From Tumebacillus amylolyticus (GTDB lineage Bacteria; Bacillota; Bacilli; Tumebacillales; Tumebacillaceae), in the NCBI RefSeq assembly GCF_016722965.1, contig NZ_JAEQNB010000006.1:124001-188000 (forward strand): DNA of 64,000 nucleotides. The letters run 5' to 3'. Under the pieces are notes generated by a model. That model ran no database searches and was not told where the DNA came from. It saw nothing but the letters and a program-made list of their open reading frames with translations. This document shows, piece by piece, positions 1 through 6,291 of this stretch. The first letter of the stretch is position 1. The number at the start of each line of letters is the position of its first letter. A program made the position numbers and the translations under genes.

Positions 1-479
1 GTCGAAACCGTCATTGCGATCTGATCACCCGTCTCTGCATCATATACCGTGGTCACGAGGGGGTTCACGATGTCTACACCGTTGATGTTGGTCGTTTTGG
101 TGAACTTGGTTTGGAGTACCCATACCATACGATCTGCATCGATGTCATGACGGAAGGCCGGATCGATTCCGAGGTTGATGTATTCCTTGTAGGTCATGAG
201 GCTTTTTTTCAGGTTTTTACCGGATTTTCCTTCGATCTCTTGGTCATCGACATAGCCCGGAAGCTCTTCTACTTTTTTCAAGGTTTTTTTGGAGTTGTTT
301 GCTTTGTATTGCTGTTCCGTTGCATGTACGGGTTTGCCGTTTGGATCGTCGACTTTTTGAGAAGTACCGACAGATTGCAAGATCGAGTCATACTTTGTTG
401 CCGGTACTGCTGATCCTTGTGCAGTGACGATTGCGGTTACGATCAGAGTTAGGGCTCCAAGTACCAAAGTTTTTTTCAT
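1..479 (-). CDS. Secreted protein of unknown function (3' end beyond window)
   Basis: The reading frame starts at an ATG at 479, six to seven bases after an AAGGAGG site (488-494), and stays open to the window edge, giving 159 complete codons. The first ~24 residues form a Sec signal peptide (MKKTLVLGALTLIVTAIVTA, then a small-residue cleavage zone). The mature part is charged and Lys-rich, with VDDPNGKPVHATEQQYK near residue 40 and a C-terminal visible part reading TTVYDAETGDQIAM, the style of a PepSY-like or other small beta-rich exported domain. I do not recognise the family. It lies head-to-tail with another secreted protein on the same strand, 21 bases downstream of that gene's stop, so the two probably share a transcript. 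Confidence 0.7.
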   Translation of the reverse strand, partial: MKKTLVLGALTLIVTAIVTAQGSAVPATKYDSILQSVGTSQKVDDPNGKPVHATEQQYKANNSKKTLKKVEELPGYVDDQEIEGKSGKNLKKSLMTYKEYINLGIDPAFRHDIDADRMVWVLQTKFTKTTNINGVDIVNPLVTTVYDAETGDQIAMTVS

Positions 480-500
480 AAAAGGTTCCTCCTTGATGGC

Positions 501-1211
501 TTAGTTCCAAATAATGCGATTGTTTGTTTGGTCAAAATTCGCGGTATATCCGGGGTATGTGTTGTTTGGATACAAGAAATCAGCTGAGTGTGAGGACCAT
601 TTGCTCCATCCTAGAGAATTATGCAAGTTCAGATCTGTGAAGGTAGAGGAGGTAACGGAAGCGCTGGGGGAGAGACCGTTCGTCGTGTTCCATTCCACAC
701 CTACATCAGTCTCACCTACGGAACCAATAGCAGCATTGGTGTAGGACAAGAGAACGGACCCGTCTACACGCATATCCGCATAATACGATCCAGACGAATA
801 CCCGAGCAAAGCTCCGATCGTATGGGATTGTCCCGAAGCCCAGTTCTTGCTTGGAAAGGATTGGACAGACCAGACGCTTCCATTTGCGTAGGCTGTGAAC
901 AACCCTTTGTAACTCGTGCTTGCAATTGAACCATCGGATTTCCAGTTGTATCCGTCGTGGTAACCGACTTCAACCCACGAGTCGGTCGAGTTGGTATTCA
1001 ACCAAAGTTCTGTATTGATTTTATTGCCGGATCCTGTTGACCAAAAGGGAGTCATATTCGGAATCAACAACGAGCAATAGACACCGTCATAGTGACCTGG
1101 ATTGTTGATGGCAACAGTATTATACTTTTGCGTAATCGTCGCGTGAGCAGGGGACGTGAGGATGATGGACAAGCCCACAGTAAAACCGGCAAAGGCGATC
1201 ATGCGTTTCAT
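501..1211 (-). CDS. Secreted protein, possible lectin-like beta-sandwich
   Basis: A 236-residue protein with a clear signal peptide ending in TSPAHA (about residue 24) and ATG at 1211 behind a GGAGGAAATT site. The mature chain is rich in Ser, Thr, Asn, Trp and Tyr and poor in Lys, with segments such as NTELWLNTNSTDSWVEVGYH and DMRVDGSVLL that read like alternating beta strands of a concanavalin-like jelly roll. No catalytic signature is visible, so an extracellular binding or structural role is only a guess. It is the upstream member of a pair with the secreted protein at 1-479 (21-base gap). Confidence 0.75.
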   Translation of the reverse strand: MKRMIAFAGFTVGLSIILTSPAHATITQKYNTVAINNPGHYDGVYCSLLIPNMTPFWSTGSGNKINTELWLNTNSTDSWVEVGYHDGYNWKSDGSIASTSYKGLFTAYANGSVWSVQSFPSKNWASGQSHTIGALLGYSSGSYYADMRVDGSVLLSYTNAAIGSVGETDVGVEWNTTNGLSPSASVTSSTFTDLNLHNSLGWSKWSSHSADFLYPNNTYPGYTANFDQTNNRIIWN

Positions 1212-1283
1212 AGTAATTTCCTCCTGTTAATTTAACACTCACATTATAATAGCTGAAAATAGAGAAATAAGAAAGATATATTT

Positions 1284-1320
1284 AAAAAGGCACATCCGCA
1301 TGATGCGGAGTGCCTTTTTT
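1284..1320 (-). terminator. Rho-independent terminator
   Basis: The arms GGCAC-CCGCAT and ATGCGG-TGCC pair, with A-rich sequence on the left (a T run on the minus strand) and T6 on the right. It sits seven bases after the minus-strand gene ending at 1327 and separates it from the secreted-protein pair. Confidence 0.75.
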
Positions 1321-1326
1321 GAATTC

Positions 1327-1674
1327 TTATTGCATGCCGAAGGGGCGGTGCATTTTCGAATACTTGAATCCGACGAAGTTGTCCATTCCGAGTTTATAGT
1401 AGTACGGAGGAACTTGACCGTCCGGGATGTCGAACGATTTGTATAAGTACAAGCCTTCGTCGCTTGGTCGATATTCCACAACGGCGCTGTTGTCCAGTCG
1501 GCCCTCGTAATACAGGAGCGCTCCGTCCAAATGAATCTCCGGAGCGCCGGAGACCACCCGATACAGACGGTCGGACAATGGAACTTTCGCGTTCCACCAC
1601 AGCGTCAGATCGGTGGCAACGAGGACGACGAGAAGCGTCAAGAGAATCCTCTTCCAGAACTTGCGTATCTTCAT
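1327..1674 (-). CDS. Small membrane-anchored protein, unknown function
   Basis: A 115-residue protein. I chose the ATG at 1674 because GGGAGG lies five bases upstream; an in-frame earlier start at 1710 has no good ribosome-binding site. Residues ~6-27 (KRILLTLLVVLVATDLTLWW) form one N-terminal membrane segment or uncleaved signal anchor preceded by basic residues. The exported remainder contains YYEGRLDNSAVVEYRP and a Tyr/Pro-rich QVPPYYYKLGMDN stretch. No family recognised. It is monocistronic, with its own terminator at 1284-1320. Confidence 0.65.
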   Translation of the reverse strand: MKIRKFWKRILLTLLVVLVATDLTLWWNAKVPLSDRLYRVVSGAPEIHLDGALLYYEGRLDNSAVVEYRPSDEGLYLYKSFDIPDGQVPPYYYKLGMDNFVGFKYSKMHRPFGMQ

Positions 1675-1776
1675 GAAAACCTCCCAGTGAACCTTTGTTT
1701 TGCTTTGCATTTATTGTAAGGCAAGCAAAAAGTGCGGTCAATTAGGCAATCGCCGTGTCCCATCTCGACCCAGTCC

Positions 1777-1785
1777 CATAGTATA
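1777..1785 (+). promoter_or_regulatory. Possible sporulation sigma (SigE/SigK) -10 element for yjcZ copy 1
   Basis: CATAGTATA fits the CATANNNTA -10 consensus of mother-cell sigma factors and lies 39 bases before the ATG at 1816. The related element before copy 3 (CATAGTATG, 5999-6007) is also exactly 39 bases from its ATG. I see no convincing -35, so this is a suggestion supported mainly by conservation between the two copies. Confidence 0.4.
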
Positions 1786-1815
1786 GCACTAGGAAACGGG
1801 ACAGGGGGTGAGATC

Positions 1816-1920
1816 ATGTACGGTGTATTCGGTGGATATACGCATTGGGCAATCGTGTTCCTGATCATCTTCGTGCTGTTCTTCCTGTTCGTTCCGGGCG
1901 TTGGCGGCGGCGCGTACTAA
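1816..1920 (+). CDS. yjcZ: YjcZ-family tiny sporulation membrane protein, copy 1
   Basis: A 34-residue protein, MYGVFGGYTHWAIVFLIIFV followed by a second hydrophobic run and a VPGVGGGAY tail: the pattern of the YjcZ/tiny-TM Bacillus sporulation family. A strong AGGGGGTGAG site precedes the ATG. Most of the chain (residues ~11-27) is one membrane-spanning segment. The same protein is encoded again at 6038-6142, and a variant at 4991-5092; the nucleotide sequence of the last ~75 bases is nearly invariant among the three. In Bacillus, family members are made during sporulation and associate with spores; their exact job is not known. Confidence 0.85.
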   Translation: MYGVFGGYTHWAIVFLIIFVLFFLFVPGVGGGAY

Positions 1921-1925
1921 ATCAA

Positions 1926-1980
1926 GGGAACACAAAAAGCGTCCATCGAAATCGATGGACGCTTTTTGTGTTCCCTTTTA
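1926..1980 (+). terminator. Long palindromic terminator after yjcZ copy 1
   Basis: A perfect 24-base inverted repeat with a 2-base loop (centre 1950/1951) followed by TTTTA. The stem is unusually long for a terminator and differs from the shared terminator following copies 2 and 3. The stem itself contains A5/T5, so it could stop transcripts from either side. Confidence 0.7.
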
Positions 1981-2242
1981 CTTTTTCTTCTTCATTGGTT
2001 TACTGCTTAGGATCGGGAAGTCATCTGTGTTGACCGAGTCTTGTGGAGTGGGCTGTGCGACTGCTACTGGACGAAATGCACATGCCCAAGTGATGGCTTG
2101 TTGTTGTTATTCAGTAAGTCTACCGGGCACTCCGAAGTTCCTGTCTCGACGTCATGTACTCGGGTTGTAATTGAATTAATAATCCATTACCTTGCCTTCA
2201 CGATGTCCATCAAAGGTGATGTGAACATTTTCACGTCGTTGA
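1981..2242 (+). other. A+T-rich spacer without recognisable gene
   Basis: No frame in this stretch shows a ribosome-binding site with plausible protein composition. Short open frames here have erratic composition and run through the adjoining transposase debris. It is most simply decayed sequence at the left edge of an acquired block. Confidence 0.4.
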
Positions 2243-2356
2243 TCGAATTATCATCAAAGAATTATACAGTTTATCCGGTTCTACAACGAAAAACATATGC
2301 AACAAAAATAAACCAAGCTGACGTCTGTAAAGTACAGACGTCAGCCTACTGCCTAG
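2243..2356 (+). pseudogene. Fragment of IS3-family transposase, C-terminal end
   Basis: In the frame passing through 2255 the sequence reads IIQFIRFYNEKHMQQK, a stop, then TKLTSVKYRRQPTA and a stop. This matches the conserved end of IS3/IS150-type OrfB proteins (YI-FYN--R-Q-KL--LTPVEYRRQ), with an internal stop and no upstream catalytic domain. An inverted repeat of 12-base arms with a 5-base loop (2317-2345) lies within the part coding LTSVKYRRQ. It is a dead remnant. Confidence 0.6.
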
Positions 2357-2390
2357 ACTAAGGTGCTTTTTCTCTGTCTACTAATGGGCC

Positions 2391-2657
2391 TTGACCATAA
2401 TAGACCAAGGGCACCAATATACCTCTCGTCAATACTACACACTACTTAGGGATTCGAAGATCACTGCAAGTGTGACTAGAAATGGCAATTGCTTAGAAAA
2501 CGCATGCGCAGAAAGTTTCTTTAACTATTTCAAATCGGACTATCTGGATCTAGAGCATTCAAGACCAATACAGACCTTGAAAAATGTTTTAGATAAGACG
2601 ATACCAGATCAAACTAAAAACCATAGTCTGGTAGAAAACTGGACTATGGTTTCATAG
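2391..2657 (+). pseudogene. Fragment of IS3-family transposase, integrase catalytic core
   Basis: Up to 88 residues from the rve core of an IS3/IS150-type transposase: IIDQGHQYTSRQYYTLL (containing the second catalytic Asp) and NGNCLENACAESFFNYFKSD (containing the catalytic Glu). The first Asp and the N-terminal helix-turn-helix half are absent, and the last ~20 residues depart from the family where the frame runs into a hairpin. The fragment lies downstream of, not upstream of, the C-terminal fragment at 2243-2356, so at least two insertions or a rearrangement occurred. Not functional. Confidence 0.75.
2611..2652 (-). terminator. Terminator for the DUF3037/HipA-like operon
   Basis: The arms AAACCATAGTC (2618-2628) and GACTATGGTTT (2642-2652) pair. 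Read on the minus strand the second arm ends in GGTTTTTAGTTT. It lies 32 bases after the stop of the DUF3037 gene and probably ends that operon. Confidence 0.65.
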
Positions 2658-2683
2658 ATGCTTCTTGGTCCAACAGAGTGTTA

Positions 2684-3547
2684 TTAATTTTGAATATCTA
2701 GGCGCAGTTGATTGGAATTGTGGTTATTAATTATTTGTTTTCTTACATGTTCAGCTAGTTTTGTCATTTCATTGGAATAATAAATCTTAGACTCACTATC
2801 AATGATGTCTAAGGCAGTGGTTAGATGCTTATTCTTAATTTTATCTGATACATGGATCACAGTTATAAACTCAGGATTGGTCTGTTTTTCTAATTGTGTT
2901 TTTTCCTTAATCTCTCTAAAAATAAAAGCCCAGTTTCTAGCTAACTCAGGAGCTCTTGAGGCTTGTTTCGGGCTGTAATCAAATGATAGGGCTTTAATAT
3001 ATTCCATGTCATTCAGACCGTAATCGAACTCAACTTCCTCATAGCTACCTTTCACAGTAGGTTTCTTGTTGAGATAACTAATTATTTTGTGGTCCTTAAA
3101 AGTACGTGACATCAAACTTTGTACTTGTTTATCTGTAACTCGCGTTGACTTAGATACTTCATAATAGACAAAAGTTTTAAATATTAGGTCCAATTCTTCT
3201 TCTAAGGCAAAATCTGAAGTATCTGGAACAAGTAATGTTCGAATATCACTAAATTGCAACTGATTTACGTAATGACTAGTTATTTCCGATATCAACATTG
3301 TGTTTGAGAGATATTGCTCTTTGAAGGAACTTTTATCAAACTCTTCGGATATACCACTCAAGATCATCTTAAACATTTCGATATCTAATTCATCGTCGAA
3401 TGCCCGTATGCGAGTGAGTGTATCTGTTGTTTTTAAGCGGAGGAATTTCTGTTCAGGACAGTGGAGTAGTACCCCCATATTAACGAATTCTTCACGTTCG
3501 ATGTTTGGAACATAGCGCAATATTGTAAAATTAGCTGTTCCGCTCAA
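2684..3547 (-). CDS. DUF3037 domain protein, partner of HipA-like kinase
   Basis: A 287-residue protein with the DUF3037 signature near its N terminus (TILRYVPNIEREEFVNMGVL, residues ~7-27). The start is a TTG at 3547 that shares TTGA with the stop of the upstream kinase gene and sits seven bases behind AGGAGGTG, which is strong evidence for translational coupling; an upstream in-frame TTG at 3568 would place the ribosome-binding site inside the gene. The rest is mixed alpha/beta with no enzyme motif, signal peptide or membrane segment. DUF3037 genes are commonly found beside HipA-like (HipA_2) kinases, as here; what either does is not established. Codon use is A+T-rich compared with the core genes of the window. 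Confidence 0.85.
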   Translation of the reverse strand: MSGTANFTILRYVPNIEREEFVNMGVLLHCPEQKFLRLKTTDTLTRIRAFDDELDIEMFKMILSGISEEFDKSSFKEQYLSNTMLISEITSHYVNQLQFSDIRTLLVPDTSDFALEEELDLIFKTFVYYEVSKSTRVTDKQVQSLMSRTFKDHKIISYLNKKPTVKGSYEEVEFDYGLNDMEYIKALSFDYSPKQASRAPELARNWAFIFREIKEKTQLEKQTNPEFITVIHVSDKIKNKHLTTALDIIDSESKIYYSNEMTKLAEHVRKQIINNHNSNQLRLDIQN

Positions 3548-4350
3548 TTTGATGCACCTCCTCTCCAATTGGGCAAACGATTTTGTAAAAGTTGCGGTAC
3601 GGTTGGAATTAGCTTATGCCGTTCCATTAAATACTGAAACAGCATTTCCTTCTCTTCATCAGGACATTCCCATTCAAACGGTATTCCACTTATTATATCG
3701 CGAACACTTTGTTCGGTGATACTATTAAACTTGTCCAAAGCAGATGCAAATGGGTTATTACCACTAATATGCGGAACAATTCTCCTGTATACATACCCAC
3801 CTAAATCCAATGCTTCAATTGGATCGTCTTTTCGTCCAAAGAGCTGTGTTCCTGTCCAAATTGGCCCTAGGTCTAACGCGTGAGTGTGGTCAATAACTAC
3901 TAGTTTTTTAGTATCTAAATCAAAAAGTAGATTCCCTTTATTCGAGTCACGATCTTTATTATGAATCCAGTGATCGAATAATAACAGAGTAGGTAAGATA
4001 TCCGCATTCGAAGCTTGACCAATAATCTGACCGTTTGTTACGTTGATTGTTTTTTTGACCTCACGAGACCCAAAATGCAGACCTATACCGGAAGGGGTTT
4101 CAAATGCGCTTTCAAAGGTATTATAGAAAGTTTGATCTATGTTAACGATTGCAATAGGCGATACCGGTAGATCCACTAATATAGCCAATTGTCCGCAAAC
4201 AAATTCATTAACGAGACTTCGAATCCCTTGTTCGTTTTGAGCAAACTTCACGTAGTAATTGTGCCCGTCAGAACAGGTAATTACATGAGGGCCTGTGCAA
4301 CCATTTTTTACAAAACGCACTAATCTTCTGGCATCAACTATAGGTAACAC
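3544..4350 (-). CDS. HipA-like Ser/Thr kinase (HipA_2 family)
   Basis: A 268-residue cytoplasmic protein. The GTG at 4350 has GGGGGTG five bases upstream; an in-frame TTG at 4371 lacks this. Kinase-like features in order: YYVKF with the presumed ATP-binding Lys (~35), catalytic loop DHWIHNKDRDSNKGNLL (~126-142), and a metal-binding VVIDHTHAL segment (~151-159) equivalent to DFG. It is shorter than full HipA (~440 residues) and lacks the N-terminal HipA subdomain; no HipB-type antitoxin is adjacent. It forms a two-gene operon with DUF3037 (4-base overlap). HipA phosphorylates glutamyl-tRNA synthetase, but substrates of this subfamily are unknown, so a growth-arrest or defence role is inference. 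Confidence 0.85.
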   Translation of the reverse strand: MLPIVDARRLVRFVKNGCTGPHVITCSDGHNYYVKFAQNEQGIRSLVNEFVCGQLAILVDLPVSPIAIVNIDQTFYNTFESAFETPSGIGLHFGSREVKKTINVTNGQIIGQASNADILPTLLLFDHWIHNKDRDSNKGNLLFDLDTKKLVVIDHTHALDLGPIWTGTQLFGRKDDPIEALDLGGYVYRRIVPHISGNNPFASALDKFNSITEQSVRDIISGIPFEWECPDEEKEMLFQYLMERHKLIPTVPQLLQNRLPNWRGGASN

Positions 4351-4449
4351 GTTTTCACCCCCAAGAAGCAACCAACAACTTACCAGTATGGTTCAAGTGC
4401 AACCTATTTACACACCAGAGTTAGGTAGCTTTATGCAAATATACGTTAG

Positions 4450-4478
4450 TTTATAGCATACTTCTGCTAAAAGGTCTA
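4450..4478 (-). promoter_or_regulatory. Proximal promoter candidate for the HipA-like operon
   Basis: On the minus strand TAGACC (4473-4478), a 17-base spacer, then TATAAA (4450-4455) preceded by TGC, an extended -10. Transcription would start near 4443, about 90 bases before the GTG. It does not overlap the LexA-like box, so it could provide a basal level. Confidence 0.45.
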
Positions 4479-4528
4479 GAAAACGTGTGTTCTAAATTAA
4501 TTCAGATATGATCTAAGGACTCCCTATT

Positions 4529-4549
4529 ATTATAGCAGAACGTACGTTC
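4529..4549 (-). promoter_or_regulatory. LexA-like (SOS) box with extended -10 upstream of the HipA-like operon
   Basis: GAACGTACGTTC (4538-4549) is an exact match to the Gram-positive LexA/DinR core GAAC-N4-GTTC, within the 14-base palindrome AGAACGTACGTTCT. On the minus strand it is followed three bases later by TATAAT (4529-4534) with TGC before it, so the box fills the spacer of an extended -10 promoter pointing at the kinase gene, leaving a ~170-base leader. No good -35 is present. LexA control is inferred from the match alone. Confidence 0.6.
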
Positions 4550-4550
4550 T

Positions 4551-4990
4551 TTTTGGGGGTTGTTGAAATAATGTTTTATTTTTCATGATTGTGGGTGTAA
4601 GAAAGAAAATATATAGGTCGGAGTGATCTCCATGACTAGATGTCAGAAATGTAGTTTTTAAAAAATTGGAGTTTTATTATTGACACTACGTCTTTGTATT
4701 CACGTTTTTATTAGGACATTTCTCATTTCTACGTCTAAAGCATCGTAATTAGGTAGGCCCTACCTGTAGAAAATAATGATAATGAACAACGCCTAATGAG
4801 GCACAAATTGTATAAGTCAAAAGCCCTCCTCATGGTGAAACAAAATGCAAAGTGCCTTTGACTTGATTGACCTTTATTGGAACGCCTTACCTCAAGTTAT
4901 TAACTTATTTGATCAAGACTAAACTGTTAGTTAGGTCATGCCAGTACTTGTACCGACATAATAATATGGGACAATGAAACAGAAAATGAG
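4551..4990 (+). other. A+T-rich intergenic stretch without a gene
   Basis: No open frame with a ribosome-binding site was found on either strand. The right end (about 4955-4990) is a decayed version of the region upstream of yjcZ copy 3 (shared CCGAC and TATGGGA-AATGAAAC-G patches), so the right boundary of the foreign-looking block probably falls just before it. Confidence 0.45.
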
Positions 4991-5092
4991 ATGAGTACAT
5001 TCTGTGGCTATACGCATTGGGCAATCGTGTTCCTGATCATCTTCGTGCTGTTCTTCCTGTTCGTTCCGGGCGTTGGCGGCGGCGCGTACTAA
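4991..5092 (+). CDS. yjcZ: YjcZ-family protein, copy 2 with altered 5' end (possibly not translated)
   Basis: From TATACGCATTGGG onward this copy is almost identical to the other two and encodes the same hydrophobic segment and VPGVGGGAY tail. Its first residues differ: it can begin MSTFCGYTHW from the ATG at 4991 (33 residues). Compared with copies 1 and 3, the AGGGGGTGAGATC ribosome-binding site has become AAAATGAGAT and the original ATG-TAC-GGT start has been lost by a small deletion, so translation is doubtful. The intact 3' half and shared terminator suggest recent gene conversion from copy 3. Confidence 0.5.
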   Translation: MSTFCGYTHWAIVFLIIFVLFFLFVPGVGGGAY

Positions 5093-5110
5093 TCGGTTTC
5101 GAGAACCCAA

Positions 5111-5152
5111 AAAAGCCCCTTGACCACAGAGATGTGGCCAAGGGGCTTTTTA
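5111..5152. terminator. Bidirectional terminator between yjcZ copy 2 and the YHYH protein
   Basis: AAAAGCCCCTTG-CCACA pairs with TGTGG-CAAGGGGCTTTT, with A and T runs on the two sides. The same hairpin, with small changes, follows yjcZ copy 3 at 6161-6201. Confidence 0.85.
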
Positions 5153-5199
5153 CATGTCGCTTTAGGTAGAGCACGTATCATTTGGCGAGCAATATGTAG

Positions 5200-5853
5200 T
5201 TAGTACTTCCAAACAACCTCATACGTCAAACCATCTAGTACCTTCGAATTTGCCCACTGCTTGGCATAGGCAACGGCGTCCTCTTTTTTATGGAACCAAT
5301 CAAGGTAGTGATCTCCTTGGTACACGTGGTACGGGTAGTTGTGCCACAAAACAGAGTTTGTTTCTGCATCAAGGACCGAGGAGTATTCATGACCTTTTGC
5401 ATAGTTGACGGCACCGATTTGGCTTTCGAAGTCATTTACATACTTGCCGTACTGGAAGACTTGCGTGTGAATGTTGTCCCACAAAACTTCATACGTGTTG
5501 GCGTCTTGAACGATTGCATGGCTGTATTGCTTGGCGTAGTTGATGGCGTCTGTTTTGCTGTGCAAGACGGTGATCAGTTTGCCATTTTGGAAGACATTGA
5601 AGTGTTCATGAGACTCCTCGACGGGCAAGTTGAGCGAACTGCCCGAAGAGTAGGAACTTCCGCTGCTGCTGTTGCTGGAGGAACCTCCGTTGTGATAGTG
5701 GTATTGGCCATCCTGAAGACCCCATTGTGCGCAGTTTGTTCGACAGGTATGACCCCCGTATTTATCAGTTCTTCCGGGGTGCGCGTACGCTGCCGTGGCA
5801 GAGAGCAGCAACGAAGCCGTTGTAATCATTGCGATAACAGAAACTCGTTTCAT
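5200..5853 (-). CDS. Secreted YHYH-domain protein with three C-terminal repeats
   Basis: A 217-residue protein starting at the ATG at 5853, with GGAGGG eight bases upstream. The signal peptide ends at AYA (~23). The mature N terminus reads HPGRTDKYGGHTCRTNCAQW, then a YHYHNGG motif (~50-56): the YHYH/His-Cys domain seen in secreted Bacillota proteins and near some nucleases. A Ser/Gly linker (~57-72) is followed by three ~45-residue repeats, each with a V(F/Y)Q-G start, an AVNYAK/AINYAK core and a VLW-N end. The repeats are probably wall- or ligand-binding; that is inference. His and Cys clusters suggest metal binding. Confidence 0.8.
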   Translation of the reverse strand: MKRVSVIAMITTASLLLSATAAYAHPGRTDKYGGHTCRTNCAQWGLQDGQYHYHNGGSSSNSSSGSSYSSGSSLNLPVEESHEHFNVFQNGKLITVLHSKTDAINYAKQYSHAIVQDANTYEVLWDNIHTQVFQYGKYVNDFESQIGAVNYAKGHEYSSVLDAETNSVLWHNYPYHVYQGDHYLDWFHKKEDAVAYAKQWANSKVLDGLTYEVVWKY

Positions 5854-5998
5854 TCGATATCCCTCCAAAAATAGGTTCGAGTCTATTATAACGGATAACA
5901 ATTTTGGTATAAATAACAAAAACGAATTATTGTTAGTCGATGTTTTGCGTGCCATTTTTAAATATGGGTCATCGCCGTGCCCCATTCCGACCAAGCCT

Positions 5999-6007
5999 CA
6001 TAGTATG
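5999..6007 (+). promoter_or_regulatory. Possible sporulation sigma -10 element for yjcZ copy 3
   Basis: CATAGTATG matches CATANNNT and lies 39 bases before the ATG, the same distance as in copy 1. About 70 bases upstream of both genes are clearly related (shared ATCGCCGTG-CCCAT and GAAACGG-ACAGGGGGTGAGATC). Confidence 0.4.
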
Positions 6008-6037
6008 GGAGTAAGAAACGGAACAGGGGGTGAGATC

Positions 6038-6142
6038 ATGTACGGTGTATTCGGTGGATATACGCATTGGGCAATCGTGTTCCTGATCATCTTCGTGCTG
6101 TTCTTCCTGTTCGTTCCGGGTGTTGGCGGCGGCGCGTACTAA
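6038..6142 (+). CDS. yjcZ: YjcZ-family tiny sporulation membrane protein, copy 3
   Basis: It encodes exactly the same 34 residues as copy 1, behind the same AGGGGGTGAGATC ribosome-binding region. Within the coding sequence only one base differs by eye from copy 1 (GGT versus GGC in the PGV segment). The single hydrophobic segment fills residues ~11-27. Its downstream sequence (ATCGGTTTCGAGAACCC and the hairpin) is shared with copy 2, not copy 1, which points to local duplication plus conversion. Confidence 0.85.
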   Translation: MYGVFGGYTHWAIVFLIIFVLFFLFVPGVGGGAY

Positions 6143-6160
6143 TCGGTTTCGAGAACCCGA

Positions 6161-6201
6161 AAAGCCCCTTGACCACAGAGATGTGGAGCAAGGGGTTTTT
6201 T
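6161..6201 (+). terminator. Terminator after yjcZ copy 3
   Basis: AAAGCCCCTTG-CCACA pairs with TGTGG-CAAGGGG, followed by T6. It is homologous to 5111-5152, with a one-base slip in the right arm. Confidence 0.8.
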
Positions 6202-6291
6202 CATGGGGTCCAAAAAACCTGTTATTCCCAAAACAGAAATTTTGTGAGAGAATCAAAACTACGAATCTATCAAGTTTTTTGGAGGAACCGG

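Noticed and set aside
1926-1975. Long perfect palindrome as an IS end or phage attachment site
   Set aside because: It directly follows yjcZ copy 1, ends in a short T run and has no partner copy, so a terminator is the simpler reading.
2041-2361. Possible 106-codon gene in the spacer before the IS fragments
   Set aside because: It lacks a ribosome-binding site, has odd composition and reads through the transposase remnant in another frame.
3544-4350. Classical HipBA toxin-antitoxin locus
   Set aside because: No HipB-type helix-turn-helix gene is adjacent and the kinase lacks the N-terminal HipA subdomain; the partner is DUF3037.
1816-6142. Repeated yjcZ segments as a CRISPR-like array
   Set aside because: The repeats are coding, ~75 bases long, only three and kilobases apart; no spacers or cas genes.
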